The position numbers and the translations under genes were made by a program. A DNA stretch of 51,536 bases from Clostridium sp. CCUG 7971. GTDB taxonomy: Bacteria > Bacillota > Clostridia > Peptostreptococcales > Peptostreptococcaceae. The notes beneath the pieces were generated by a model that saw only the letters and a list, made by a program, of their open reading frames with translations, ran no database searches and was not told where the DNA came from. Positions 27,607-36,293 of this stretch are shown piece after piece (positions within the stretch are counted from its first letter, which is position 1; every line of letters starts with the position of its first letter). The stretch spans positions 1 through 51,536 of the forward strand of contig NZ_JAFFPK010000040.1 of NCBI RefSeq assembly GCF_017590215.1, in the 5' to 3' direction.

Positions 27607-28980
27607 TTAATATATCGGCAAGAAAAATTCTTTTATTATTTCTTGATTTAATTTTAGTTTTTTCATTTCTGCTTCATTATCTATGTATAAAACGTATGTA
27701 TTTTCCTCATCTTCCCTTAAAACAAAGACATTTTGAGGTACAATAGATTTATTTTCATCCACTCTTTTCTTATTATTTAAAGATATTGTAAATAATTTAA
27801 CTGGCTTATTTTTATCAGTATCATAATATTCAAAATAAAATACAGGACCATCACTTGGGTAATCTTCCCTTACAAATAATTTATTCACTAATTTATTTGG
27901 AATAAGTAATTGATAATTGTACTGATAATTATAATATCTCTGGCCTATAAATACTAACCCTGAATTTTCTTCAGATTTCCCGTTCCATTTATACCATGTT
28001 ACAGTAGCTGAGTTTTTCGCAGTATAAGTCTTTCCACTTCCCTTAACAATTGGGATATCTATTACTTTATCTTTGTCTTTATCTATATCTGCTACAGGTA
28101 TATAATAAGGTTTCATTATATTTTTTTCATAATCACTAAATGCCTTTTTTAAGTTATTGTTTTCCATATATAATATTTGAGTCATATAATTATTATCTTT
28201 AATAGTTGGCATATCTAATATTATACCTCTTTTATCAGTTGCTATATTTCCTATAGTTATATAAGAATCTCCTAAACTCCTAATATTTTCAAACTCTACA
28301 TAACTTTTAAATTCTAAAGTTTTATTAAAATTGGCCATACTTGCATAGGCTTTGTTCGTCTTTGTGTTATAATGCATAATTAGAATATCTACTATATTAT
28401 CATTATCCATATGACCAATTTTAATTTTCATATCTTGTAAATTACTTTTATCTTTTAACCATGTTGGATCTAGAGTATATATTTTTTTTATCTTATCCTC
28501 TTTATAAGAATAAATATGAAGATTAGTTTTTTCATTTTCTTTAATCAATAAAATTATCTCTTTATTTCCATCCGAGTCTAAATCATAAAAGCTAGCATAC
28601 TCTATCGCTTCTCCTTTTTGAAGTAAATTAGCTTTATTACTGTATGATCCATTTTGATTTTTTTCCAATATTAAAAATCCTACTTCATTTTGGCTAGGAT
28701 TTATACTTTCTTTTTTCTCAAATGCCACAATCTCGTCTACCCCATCGCTATTTAAATCAATTTCATTAATCTTTCCAACTTCGCTTGAGTTGGATGGAAG
28801 TATTAATGAAGAATTTATTGAAGGAAGTTGTTGTTTTATAGCATTATATAGCTCTTGTTTATTTTTATCATAAACAGGTTTATCCTTTATTAGCTGTTCT
28901 GGAGATTCAGAATCTATACTACATCCTGTAGTAAAAAGAACTAATAAACTGGCTAAAACTGTCAATCTTGATACTTTCAT
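27607..28980 (-). CDS. Lipoprotein with FG-GAP/VCBS-like calcium-loop repeats
   Basis: 457 residues with a signal peptide ending in the lipobox TTGC (about 17-20), hence exported and membrane-anchored. The body repeats acidic loops of the DxNxDGxxE type (DLNSDGVDEIV, DLDSDGNKEII, HMDNDNIVDIL, DIDKDKDKVID). These are spaced as in beta-propeller repeat proteins and are probably calcium-binding. It lies 19 bp upstream of the response regulator gene in one transcript with the two-component system. A role as an accessory sensor is suggested by position only. Confidence 0.8.
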   Translation of the reverse strand: MKVSRLTVLASLLVLFTTGCSIDSESPEQLIKDKPVYDKNKQELYNAIKQQLPSINSSLILPSNSSEVGKINEIDLNSDGVDEIVAFEKKESINPSQNEVGFLILEKNQNGSYSNKANLLQKGEAIEYASFYDLDSDGNKEIILLIKENEKTNLHIYSYKEDKIKKIYTLDPTWLKDKSNLQDMKIKIGHMDNDNIVDILIMHYNTKTNKAYASMANFNKTLEFKSYVEFENIRSLGDSYITIGNIATDKRGIILDMPTIKDNNYMTQILYMENNNLKKAFSDYEKNIMKPYYIPVADIDKDKDKVIDIPIVKGSGKTYTAKNSATVTWYKWNGKSEENSGLVFIGQRYYNYQYNYQLLIPNKLVNKLFVREDYPSDGPVFYFEYYDTDKNKPVKLFTISLNNKKRVDENKSIVPQNVFVLREDEENTYVLYIDNEAEMKKLKLNQEIIKEFFLPIY

Positions 28981-29001
28981 CCAAAACCTCCCATTTTAGT
29001 T

Positions 29002-29613
29002 TTACTTAAAGTAATCTTTGAAATTTTTTATTCGATTTTCTTCTTCTTCTATTTTACTTTTTTCCATTTCTCCTCTTCCTAGTCTATCACATAATGACAA
29101 TAGTGCAACCTCTTTATAATCAACATCACTTAACATATTTTGTGGCTCAAAAAATGGAAGGTTTTTATCGAAAAATAAAGGTTGCATGTGCCATCTAACT
29201 AATTTAGACACTTTCATTTTAAAATCTTGATCATCAGTTAAAGCGTCTAAAAATTTAAAGGCTATTTTTTCACCTTCTATATCATGATTATACGATGTAA
29301 TTCGATTTTTTCTAATTCTAGTTGTAGTTAATTTTCCTATATCATGTAAAAGTGCTGCCCACATAAATACTTCTTTATTTTCAGAATACCCTTTATGCTC
29401 ACTAGCCTTATCTACTACTAACAATACATGATTTAATACACTTCCTTCAGGATGATATTTTTTATTTTGTTCTATATTTTCTAATTTTTTGATTAATTTA
29501 AAAGGTTCTATATCTAATTTCCCCTCTTTTATTAGACGTTTTATATCCTCAGAAGGTTTCATACTTTCTAATAAAATTTTATTTATTTCATTAAATGTAT
29601 TTTTATAAACCAT
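29002..29613 (-). CDS. HD-domain phosphohydrolase
   Basis: A 203-residue soluble protein with an HD domain: the metal-binding His in HPEGSVLNHVLLV, His-Asp in LLHDIGKLTT, and His residues in YNHDIEGEK and LVRWHMQP. The pattern resembles the HD domain found at the end of bacterial CCA-adding enzymes, but the nucleotidyltransferase part is absent. Substrate is probably a nucleotide or 2',3'-cyclic phosphate. It heads the cluster lipoprotein-regulator-kinase-truA with a 21 bp gap. Confidence 0.85.
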   Translation of the reverse strand: MVYKNTFNEINKILLESMKPSEDIKRLIKEGKLDIEPFKLIKKLENIEQNKKYHPEGSVLNHVLLVVDKASEHKGYSENKEVFMWAALLHDIGKLTTTRIRKNRITSYNHDIEGEKIAFKFLDALTDDQDFKMKVSKLVRWHMQPLFFDKNLPFFEPQNMLSDVDYKEVALLSLCDRLGRGEMEKSKIEEEENRIKNFKDYFK

Positions 29614-29684
29614 AAAACCACCACTTTCTAAATTTTGTCATGTTTTTTGTGTGAATTTTTTATTTTAGATTTATAGATAAAAAA

Positions 29685-29718
29685 ATAAAAGCTTAGCATA
29701 TATACTAAGCCTTTATTA
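29685..29718 (-). terminator. Terminator of the split charged-protein gene
   Basis: AGGCTTAG and CTAAGCTT flank a TATATATG loop and are followed by TTTATTTT on the minus strand. Confidence 0.7.
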
Positions 29719-29773
29719 TATTTTAACACTATTTTTATGATTTATTTACATTTTTCTTTAATATTTTACATAT

Positions 29774-30003
29774 TTACTTTTTAGGAAATTTGTCTTCTGA
29801 CCATACTAAATCTTCAAATTTATTTTTTAAATTTTCTTCATTGAATTCTTCTTCTGGTTGTTTTCCTCTAAATGATATAGAGTCTGAACTTTCTTCACTT
29901 ATATATTCGTCTTCATTTACTTCTTCTACTTCTAATTCCACAGCATTTTTTACTTCTAATTCTTCTTCTTGGATATTTTGTTTTCTTCTTCTTTTATTTT
30001 GGC
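29774..30003 (-). pseudogene. C-terminal part of the charged protein, out of frame with its start
   Basis: This frame reads on from the preceding gene after a -1 shift and gives about 75 residues (VSQNKRRRKQN, several EEE clusters, SSDSISFRGKQPEEEF, end FEDLVWSEDKFPKK). It lacks its own start codon with a ribosome binding site. The junction falls in a run of seven A (GTTTTTTTA complement near 30005-30015), and another seven-A run lies 12 nt upstream. One additional A in either run would join both parts into a protein of about 247 residues. Confidence 0.6.
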
Positions 30004-30522
30004 TTACATTTTTTTGTGAGTTTTTTTAGATTGTTTAGGTTGTTGAACAACCTCCTCAGTTTCTTGAATTGGTGTTATTTCTTCATATGCTTCAGTTTGA
30101 GATTGTTTTGAACTTTTTTTAGATTTTGATTTTGTCTTTTTATGTTTATCTACTGAATCACTATTAGGTTTATTACTTTTATGCTTACTAGCATTTTGAT
30201 TTTTACTTTCATTATTTGTCCCTTTACTTGATTTAGATGATTTTTTGTTATTTTGTTTATTTTCTTCAACTTTATTACTATTTGATTTTTTAGATGATTT
30301 TTTTGTTCCTAATCCTAAATTTAATTTTAATCCACCAGATTTTTTTTCAGATTGACTTTCTAATCCGAGTTCTGACCTTTTTTCCTCTGGAACTAAATCA
30401 TTTAATATTATCTCGTTGAAATCTTCTGTGTATTGTGTTTTATTTTCAGCGGTTTTTTCCATTTGATTTGAATGCTTGCTTTTAGATACTTTTTTTCTTC
30501 TACTTCCATTCATTCTAAACAT
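30004..30522 (-). CDS. Lysine/serine-rich low-complexity protein, probably truncated by a frameshift
   Basis: 172 residues, very rich in Lys, Ser, Asn and Gln, with a basic N-terminus (MFRMNGSRRKKVSKSK) and KKSSKSSK-type runs at 70-140. It is likely disordered and could bind nucleic acid or membranes. AGGGGG precedes the ATG at proper spacing, so translation looks genuine. The frame ends at an A-tract and the natural continuation lies in another frame. Family unknown. It follows the rRNA methyltransferase gene by 63 bp. Confidence 0.6.
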   Translation of the reverse strand: MFRMNGSRRKKVSKSKHSNQMEKTAENKTQYTEDFNEIILNDLVPEEKRSELGLESQSEKKSGGLKLNLGLGTKKSSKKSNSNKVEENKQNNKKSSKSSKGTNNESKNQNASKHKSNKPNSDSVDKHKKTKSKSKKSSKQSQTEAYEEITPIQETEEVVQQPKQSKKTHKKM

Positions 30523-30585
30523 TATGACACCCCCTTAAAATACTCTTTCTATTATATATATTATATTAAGGGGGAAATTATTAAT

Positions 30586-31728
30586 TTATTTTTTAAGTGG
30601 CTTAGGTCCAATATATTGGTACATGTTAGTTTTTAACATACCATTGTATAATTTTCTTCTTTTATCAGCTTCTTTTCCAAATTCATTTTCAAATTCTTCA
30701 TATGAAGTTATTAAGTAATAAGACCAATTTTTAAGTTCTCTAAATGTATAACCTAAATGCTTATAAAGAGTTTGTACGCTTTCTTTATCTTCTAGCCTTT
30801 CTCCATATGGTGGATTCGTAACTATAAATCCGTATTCTTCATCACTTTTAAAATCAAGAGCATTTCCTACTTTAAATTCTATATATTCATCTACTCCTGC
30901 TATTTCTGCATTTTCTTTTGCTATTTCTATTGCTTCCTCATCTATGTCATATCCATAAATTTTAAAACTTGCTTCTTCATCTATTGCTTCGAAAGCTTTC
31001 TTTCTTGTATCCCACCATATTTTTTTATCTATAGTTCTCCACTTTTCAGATATAAATTCACGATTAAGTCCTGGTGCCATATTAATTCCCATCATTGCAG
31101 CTTCAATTAAAACAGTTCCCGAACCACACATAGGGTCTACTAAAGTTCTGCCTGGTCTCCATGGTGTTAAATACATCATTGTAGCTGCTAATGTTTCTCT
31201 TATTGGAGCTGCATTTGCTTTTTCTCTATATCCTCTTTTATGAAGTGCATCTCCAGTTGTATCTATAGATATAGTTACTTTATCTTTGTGTATAAATACA
31301 TATATAGGATATTTTTCTTTGTCTTCTTTTATTAATCCATCTTCCATGTAGCTCTTTTTTAAACTTTCAGCTATTGCTTTCTTAACTATAGATTGTATAT
31401 CTGTTTTACTATATAACTTTGACTTTATAGATGATGCTTTAGCTACTGGAAATTGTGCTCCATAAGGAATGTATTTTGACCAGTTTATTCTCTTTGTATT
31501 TTCAAATAATTCATCAAAAGATTTAGCTTCAAATTCGGCAACTTTAAGGTTTACTCTCTCAGCACATCTAAGCCACATATTAGCTTTAGCTATACCATCT
31601 TCACCAGTTTTATAAGTTATTCTTCCATCTTCTGTTTTTAATATTTCAAAACCTAAGTTTGTTATTTCTCTTGCTAATAATTTTTCTACACCAAAAAAGC
31701 AAGGTGATATTAATGTATAATTTTTCAT
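30586..31728 (-). CDS. THUMP-domain class I RNA methyltransferase, RlmL/YpsC-like
   Basis: 380 residues: an N-terminal ferredoxin-like and THUMP RNA-binding part (to about 160), then a UPF0020 methyltransferase domain with VDPMCGSGTVLIEAAMM and the catalytic TNPPYGERL motif. The family methylates N2 of guanosine in 23S rRNA. The gene starts 9 bp after larE on the same strand. The B. subtilis-type homologue lacks the second (RlmK) domain, as does this one. Confidence 0.9.
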   Translation of the reverse strand: MKNYTLISPCFFGVEKLLAREITNLGFEILKTEDGRITYKTGEDGIAKANMWLRCAERVNLKVAEFEAKSFDELFENTKRINWSKYIPYGAQFPVAKASSIKSKLYSKTDIQSIVKKAIAESLKKSYMEDGLIKEDKEKYPIYVFIHKDKVTISIDTTGDALHKRGYREKANAAPIRETLAATMMYLTPWRPGRTLVDPMCGSGTVLIEAAMMGINMAPGLNREFISEKWRTIDKKIWWDTRKKAFEAIDEEASFKIYGYDIDEEAIEIAKENAEIAGVDEYIEFKVGNALDFKSDEEYGFIVTNPPYGERLEDKESVQTLYKHLGYTFRELKNWSYYLITSYEEFENEFGKEADKRRKLYNGMLKTNMYQYIGPKPLKK

Positions 31729-31737
31729 GTCTTCCTC

Positions 31738-32547
31738 CTATTTTTCGATTGTTTTATTCATACTTCCCATTTTATATCCGCTCATATCTAAGGTAGTATA
31801 TTTAAATCCAATTTCTATAAATTTATTATTTGTTTTTTCTAATGTATCTACACTAAAGAATTTATGTATTTCATCTTTATCTACTTCAATTCTGGCAATA
31901 TCTCCATGATGTCTTACCCTAAATTGAGTAAATCCTAATTCTATTAAATATTGTTCACCTTTTTCTATCATTTCAAGCGTTTCTTTAGTAATTCGTGTTC
32001 CATATGGAATTCTAGTTGCAAGGCATGCAAAAGCAGGTTTATTATGGGTACTTAGTCCCATTTTTTTTGATAAGATTCGTATATCTTCTTTAGTCAAATT
32101 ACATTCTTTAAGTGGACTTACTATATCTAATTCTTCTAGTGCCTTAAGTCCTGGTCTATAATCACCTATATCATCTAAATTAGTTCCATCTACTACATAT
32201 TTAATATTATTTTCTCTTGCTATTTCTTTTATCTTACTAAAAACTTCACTCTTGCAGTAATAACATCTTTTAGGTCCATTTTCTAAGAATTTTTCTAAAT
32301 TAAAATCTTCTATTTCAAAAACAACATGCTTAATATTAAAATTTCTTGCGTATTCTTTTGCTTCATTTATCTCAATGTCAGAGTGCATCATTGCATGAAT
32401 GGTTACTGCTATAGCATTATCACCTAATGTATCTTTTGCTACCTTTAATAAAAAGTTGCTGTCTACTCCTCCAGAATATGCAACAGCTATACTTCCTAAT
32501 TCTTTTAGCCTAGATTTTAAATTTTCTAGTTTTTGACTAAGATCCAT
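31738..32547 (-). CDS. larE: ATP-dependent sacrificial sulfur transferase LarE-like
   Basis: This 269-residue PP-loop protein has AYSGGVDS at 23-30 and KRCYYCKSEVF near 96. A Cys lies in the ACLATRIPYG segment that matches the sacrificial-sulfur cysteine of LarE. LarE builds the nickel-pincer cofactor of lactate racemase and related enzymes by inserting sulfur into a nicotinate-derived precursor. No larA, larB or larC lies in the window, so its cofactor partners must be elsewhere. It is co-transcribed with the methyltransferase gene. Confidence 0.88.
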   Translation of the reverse strand: MDLSQKLENLKSRLKELGSIAVAYSGGVDSNFLLKVAKDTLGDNAIAVTIHAMMHSDIEINEAKEYARNFNIKHVVFEIEDFNLEKFLENGPKRCYYCKSEVFSKIKEIARENNIKYVVDGTNLDDIGDYRPGLKALEELDIVSPLKECNLTKEDIRILSKKMGLSTHNKPAFACLATRIPYGTRITKETLEMIEKGEQYLIELGFTQFRVRHHGDIARIEVDKDEIHKFFSVDTLEKTNNKFIEIGFKYTTLDMSGYKMGSMNKTIEK

Positions 32548-32767
32548 TATACTCCCCCCAAAATTTTCGCTAAATTAGTTATATAAAACATATAATATTT
32601 AAGAATCAAATCTTGCTGCTAGATTAGAGTCTAGCCTTTCTATTATACATTAAAATCCATTTTGAGTCCAAATATTATTTATATACAAATCCTAAACTAG
32701 TATAACTTTATAATATTTGATAATTTATGATAATTATTGTATCATAAATTTAGTTAGGGGTGAGGCA

Positions 32768-32995
32768 ATGAGTATTAATTATGACATCTTACAAGACTTT
32801 CTTAGGTGTAATAAAAATATTAAATTGAAATTTAGAGAAAATAGTAATATTTTAGATGTAATTATTTTTAATGATGTTATTTTAAGCTTGGAACTAAGTA
32901 ATAATAATATAGAAGAACATAGCGATATGATATACAATTCTATAACTAATTTAGATGGAATTACTATGTACATACCAAAAATATATCTTAAATAA
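32768..32995 (+). CDS. Small uncharacterised protein, 75 residues
   Basis: ATG 32768 is preceded by GGGGTGAGG, an excellent ribosome binding site; an upstream in-frame ATG at 32717 has none. The protein is soluble and mixed alpha/beta, with no Cys pairs beyond a single CNKN. No family recognised. A strong terminator follows at once, which supports a real monocistronic gene. Confidence 0.65.
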   Translation: MSINYDILQDFLRCNKNIKLKFRENSNILDVIIFNDVILSLELSNNNIEEHSDMIYNSITNLDGITMYIPKIYLK

Positions 32996-32997
32996 AA

Positions 32998-33028
32998 AAT
33001 AGCGTAGATTTAAAATCTACGCTATTTC
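32998..33028. terminator. Bidirectional terminator
   Basis: AATAGCGTAGATTT and AAATCTACGCTATT form a long perfect stem between convergent genes. Confidence 0.9.
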
Positions 33029-33600
33029 TTATATTTACTTTTGGTTTTCCTAATAATTATTGGTACCATAATTATACTACCAACTAATGCATCTATCATG
33101 TCCACTACAGTATCTGTAAGTCCTCCAGCTTGAGTATTTAGCCCGCAAAATGTATCAAGTAAAAACTCCATAATTTCCCACAAGCTTGCTACTCCCATGC
33201 TAAACATAAATAAATATATGACTATAAATAATTTACTGGTTTTAATAACTACTTCATCTTTATTTAAGTAATTTAATATTGCAAATGCTACGCTAACGCT
33301 AATAAATCCAGACCAAACATGTAAAAAATCATCATATCGATTTATTATATCGTAAAATCTATAACAAGTTCCAAGTAAAGATGAAAATAAAATAAACAGT
33401 ACAAGTACAATATATAGACTATTATCAATTAATTTATTTTTCTTTTGATTAACTATATACAGTATAATTGTACCTAATAAACATGCTATAGATATTGACA
33501 AGCTTACAATTTCTTTATTTATAAAAAAATATACAATAGAAAATATATATGCAATAAGTAAAACTAAATTTAGGCACTTTTTCCCTATATTTTTGTTCAA
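33022..33600 (-). CDS. DUF2238 (YjdF-like) integral membrane protein
   Basis: 192 residues with about six membrane helices. The family signature is visible in NRYDDFLHVWSGF (near 88-100), LWEIMEFLLD and GGLTDTVVDMIDALVGS. Charged residues inside helices (Asp, His, Glu) hint at a channel or metal/ion-related role, but the function is unknown. It is monocistronic; the 3' end overlaps the bidirectional terminator. Confidence 0.85.
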   Translation of the reverse strand: MNKNIGKKCLNLVLLIAYIFSIVYFFINKEIVSLSISIACLLGTIILYIVNQKKNKLIDNSLYIVLVLFILFSSLLGTCYRFYDIINRYDDFLHVWSGFISVSVAFAILNYLNKDEVVIKTSKLFIVIYLFMFSMGVASLWEIMEFLLDTFCGLNTQAGGLTDTVVDMIDALVGSIIMVPIIIRKTKSKYKK

Positions 33601-33664
33601 TTTTTTCCTCCTATTTAACTTAGTTAGTATTTTTATATTATTATATACTATCTATGTAAAAAAA

Positions 33665-33698
33665 ATGAACTTTCATTAAGAAAGTTCTTTTTTTAAGC
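33665..33698 (-). terminator. Terminator of the GntR-ABC operon
   Basis: GAACTTTC and GAAAGTTC form an 8 bp stem with an ATTAA loop and a run of T on the minus strand, at the end of the permease gene. Confidence 0.85.
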
Positions 33699-34345
33699 TA
33701 TTTTTTTACTTCTTTATTTTTATACACTTTTATAGAAACTAATATTGAAATTATTAATACTGCTATATTTAAAGTTATTAATATTAATGATATTCCTGTG
33801 GCGTCTATTATATTAGTTATTTTCACTAATATATCTGGCGTTTTACTTAATATTTCCATTATACCTGAAACCATTCCTATCATTAACATAAATGCTACTG
33901 CCATAAATACTCTTATTTTATTTGCACCGAATTTTAAAACTGTTGGTATTATGAAAGATGTAGCAAATATTGCTGAAGTTATACCCATTCCTAAAAACGC
34001 TTTTAATGGTATATCTATTGGATTTATTTTATTTCCTATATTGTATACTACTATTAAAAAAATACCTGTTAGTAATATAATTATAGCTCCAAATAAATAT
34101 CTAGACATTACATATTCATTTTTTTTAACTGGAAGCACTGATATTAAATTATCTATTCCATTCATATCTTCATATACCATTACTTGATATAGCGTCATAA
34201 GTATTATAAATCCAAATAATATATTTAGAAAATATTGATTATATATTGCTACAGCTGTCCATATAACAAGTACAAATGCTATTTGTTTAAATACAGACTT
34301 TAAATTCAAAAAACTCATTTTTGTAAGATTAGCTATATTATTCAT
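33698..34345 (-). CDS. ABC-2 type transporter permease
   Basis: 215 residues with about six hydrophobic helices and an ABC-2 pattern (VYEDMNGIDNLISVLPVKKNEYVMSRY near 57-83) of the kind found in permeases encoded next to YtrA regulators. It starts 4 bp after the ATPase gene. It probably exports a lipid-cycle inhibitor or other envelope-active compound. Substrate unknown. Confidence 0.87.
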   Translation of the reverse strand: MNNIANLTKMSFLNLKSVFKQIAFVLVIWTAVAIYNQYFLNILFGFIILMTLYQVMVYEDMNGIDNLISVLPVKKNEYVMSRYLFGAIIILLTGIFLIVVYNIGNKINPIDIPLKAFLGMGITSAIFATSFIIPTVLKFGANKIRVFMAVAFMLMIGMVSGIMEILSKTPDILVKITNIIDATGISLILITLNIAVLIISILVSIKVYKNKEVKK

Positions 34346-34349
34346 AAAT

Positions 34350-35201
34350 TTACCCCCTTGTATAATACATTAATATATCTTCTAAATTTGCTTTATCATA
34401 TACTACTTCTTCTCCAAATATTTCTTTTGCATTTTTAATATTTGATGTTAAGCCTTCAAATCCAAAAGAATTTTCATTAAAAGATATTAATTCTTTTTTA
34501 GTATCACTATCTAACAATTCCTTATTTCCTCTTATTATTTTATGATTTTCTAATATACTTTCTTTGTCTCCTTTAAGTATTACTTCTCCATTATATATAA
34601 ATACTAAATAATCAGATACTTTATCCAAATCTGAAGTTATATGAGTTGAGTAAAATACTGTTGCTTCTTCTTTATCTATATGTTCTTGAATTATATCTAA
34701 AAATTCATTTCTAACTAAAGGGTCTAAGTTTGCCGTTGGTTCATCCATTACTATTAATTTTGGGTGATGGGAAAGTGCCATTATAAGTTCAAACTTTTTT
34801 TGTTGACCTTTCGATAACTCTTTATATACTTTCTTTTCATCTAACTTAAATTGACTTATATACCTTTTATATAATTTCTCATCCCAATTTTTATAAAAAA
34901 CGCATATACTTTTTTTAATATCTATAAGTTTTAATTCATTTACATAACCAGGGATATCTCCAACATAACCTATAACCTCTTTTATACTTATATCATCATC
35001 TTTATACTCTTTATCAAATATTTTTATACTTCCACTGTCTTTAAATAACATATTCATAATTAATTTTATTGTAGTTGTTTTTCCGCTACCATTAGGACCT
35101 ATAAATCCTGTAATAAAGCCTTTTTTTATTTCTAAATTTTTTATATTTAATTCAAATTCATTTAAGTTTTTACTAAGATTTTTTATCTCTATAGCATTCA
35201 T
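34350..35201 (-). CDS. ABC transporter ATP-binding protein (YtrB-like)
   Basis: 283 residues: Walker A GPNGSGKTT near 35-43, signature LSKGQQKKFELIM, Walker B LIVMDEPTANLDP and switch STHITSD. The KGQQKK signature in place of SGGQ is typical of the YtrB/YhcH branch. Beyond about 215 the C-terminal tail is regulatory. It sits 12 bp after the GntR repressor and just before the permease. Confidence 0.9.
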   Translation of the reverse strand: MNAIEIKNLSKNLNEFELNIKNLEIKKGFITGFIGPNGSGKTTTIKLIMNMLFKDSGSIKIFDKEYKDDDISIKEVIGYVGDIPGYVNELKLIDIKKSICVFYKNWDEKLYKRYISQFKLDEKKVYKELSKGQQKKFELIMALSHHPKLIVMDEPTANLDPLVRNEFLDIIQEHIDKEEATVFYSTHITSDLDKVSDYLVFIYNGEVILKGDKESILENHKIIRGNKELLDSDTKKELISFNENSFGFEGLTSNIKNAKEIFGEEVVYDKANLEDILMYYTRG

Positions 35202-35213
35202 ATATTATCCTCC

Positions 35214-35588
35214 CTATACTTCTTCATAAATACTTTTAAATATTTCTAATCCTTCTTCTAATGTAACCCCTACAGACTTAGCTTGCTTTATAATTTCTTC
35301 TAATTTACTTTCTATTTCAAACATAGTCATTTCTTTTAGTCTTTCAGTATTTTGAACTGCTACAAATGTACCTTTTCCTGTTACAGTTTGTATAAGCCCT
35401 TCTTTTTCTAGTTCCTCATAAGCTCTCTTAGTTGTTATTATACTTACCTTTAATTCTTTTGCTAAGTTTCTTATTGATGGTAGACCTTCCCCTGGCTTTA
35501 ATGAGCTATTTAAAATTTGGGATTTTATTTGATTTTGTATCTGCTCATACAAAGGAACTGTTGATGAATTATTTATGTTTATATTCAA
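35214..35588 (-). CDS. GntR-family repressor, YtrA type
   Basis: The 124-residue protein is a short GntR regulator. A winged helix at about 8-75 (YEQIQNQIKSQILNSSLKPGEGLPSIRNLAKEL) is followed by only about 45 residues that dimerise, which is the YtrA subfamily pattern lacking a ligand-binding domain. It heads the ABC operon and probably represses it through the palindrome at 35633-35655. In the family, cell-wall antibiotics relieve repression. Confidence 0.9.
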   Translation of the reverse strand: MNININNSSTVPLYEQIQNQIKSQILNSSLKPGEGLPSIRNLAKELKVSIITTKRAYEELEKEGLIQTVTGKGTFVAVQNTERLKEMTMFEIESKLEEIIKQAKSVGVTLEEGLEIFKSIYEEV

Positions 35589-35632
35589 TTTATCACCTCT
35601 TTACATTATTATATGTAACACTGTATATAAAG

Positions 35633-35655
35633 TGTGTATATTATCTATATACACA
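35633..35655. promoter_or_regulatory. Candidate operator of the GntR/YtrA repressor
   Basis: Perfect inverted repeat with 9 bp arms TGTGTATAT and ATATACACA around TATCT. It lies 45 bp upstream of the gntR start in the expected promoter region. GTGTA...TACAC half-sites are typical for YtrA-type regulators. Confidence 0.6.
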
Positions 35656-35713
35656 TATTAACACTTTAATTATATAATGTCTATTTATTTTTGATTTTAA
35701 TTTATTTTCACAT

Positions 35714-35756
35714 AAAAAAAGACCGTGTATATATTGCTATATACACGGTCTTTTAT
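35714..35756. terminator. Strong bidirectional terminator at the chromosome/tail-module border
   Basis: A 13 bp perfect stem (GACCGTGTATATA with its complement) and a TTGC loop, with A7 on one side and T4 on the other. It separates the decayed endolysin copy from the GntR operon. About 110 bp without visible features follow up to the pseudogene. Confidence 0.9.
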
Positions 35757-35866
35757 AATAATTTTTCTTTCTACGCATCTTCTTTAAATCCTATAACTAT
35801 ATTTTACTATCATACGCTATAGGTATTTTTATAAACATTTTATCACTATCTAAATCTAATTTTCTT

Positions 35867-36286
35867 TTATTTACTTATATGCTTTAAAACTAAATCTAAA
35901 GTTTCAAATCTATCTTTACCTACATGTATGTACAATTTTCACCGGTTTTCATTTTTAAAAACTCTTCTTTAGTTTCCCCACCTATAATAAATAAGTTTCT
36001 ACCTTCCCAAGCTATGTGATCTTTTACATTTTTAATTATAAAATCTTTTTTCCTCCAGCTTAAAACTCCTGCTATATTTTTATCTACTTCATTATCATAC
36101 AAGATGCAATTCTCATATTTCTTGGTATTATTTGTCGTTACATTTAAAATTATTTTTTTAGCTAATATAGCATCTACAACTGCATTAGCTAATATTTTAT
36201 ATCCTAATTTCTTATATAAATCGCAATCATCTTTATCATCAACAAAGCAACATTTATATTAATAAATTAGAATGCTAAAAAACTTC
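35867..36286 (-). pseudogene. Decayed second copy of the amidase endolysin (C-terminal half)
   Basis: Minus-strand translation in pieces matches the intact endolysin at 37027-37845. Matching pieces are the CCFVDDKDD end of the amidase domain, the linker, ILYDNEVDKNIAG, IKNVKDHIAW, NLFIIGG, MKTGE, and after a frameshift GKDRFETLDLVLKHISK. Two frame changes are needed, one near 36245 and one near 35928, and everything before the last catalytic segment is missing. An intact 60-codon stretch (35920-36102) remains. It is a truncated duplicate or the relic of another phage's lysin. Confidence 0.88.
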
Positions 36287-36293
36287 TACTATT

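Noticed and set aside
35633-35655. Palindrome as a phage attachment core
   Set aside because: No second copy was seen, and the position in the gntR promoter fits an operator better.
35714-35756. 13 bp inverted repeat as a mobile-element end
   Set aside because: A short loop and A/T runs on both sides make it an ordinary bidirectional terminator; no transposase is near.
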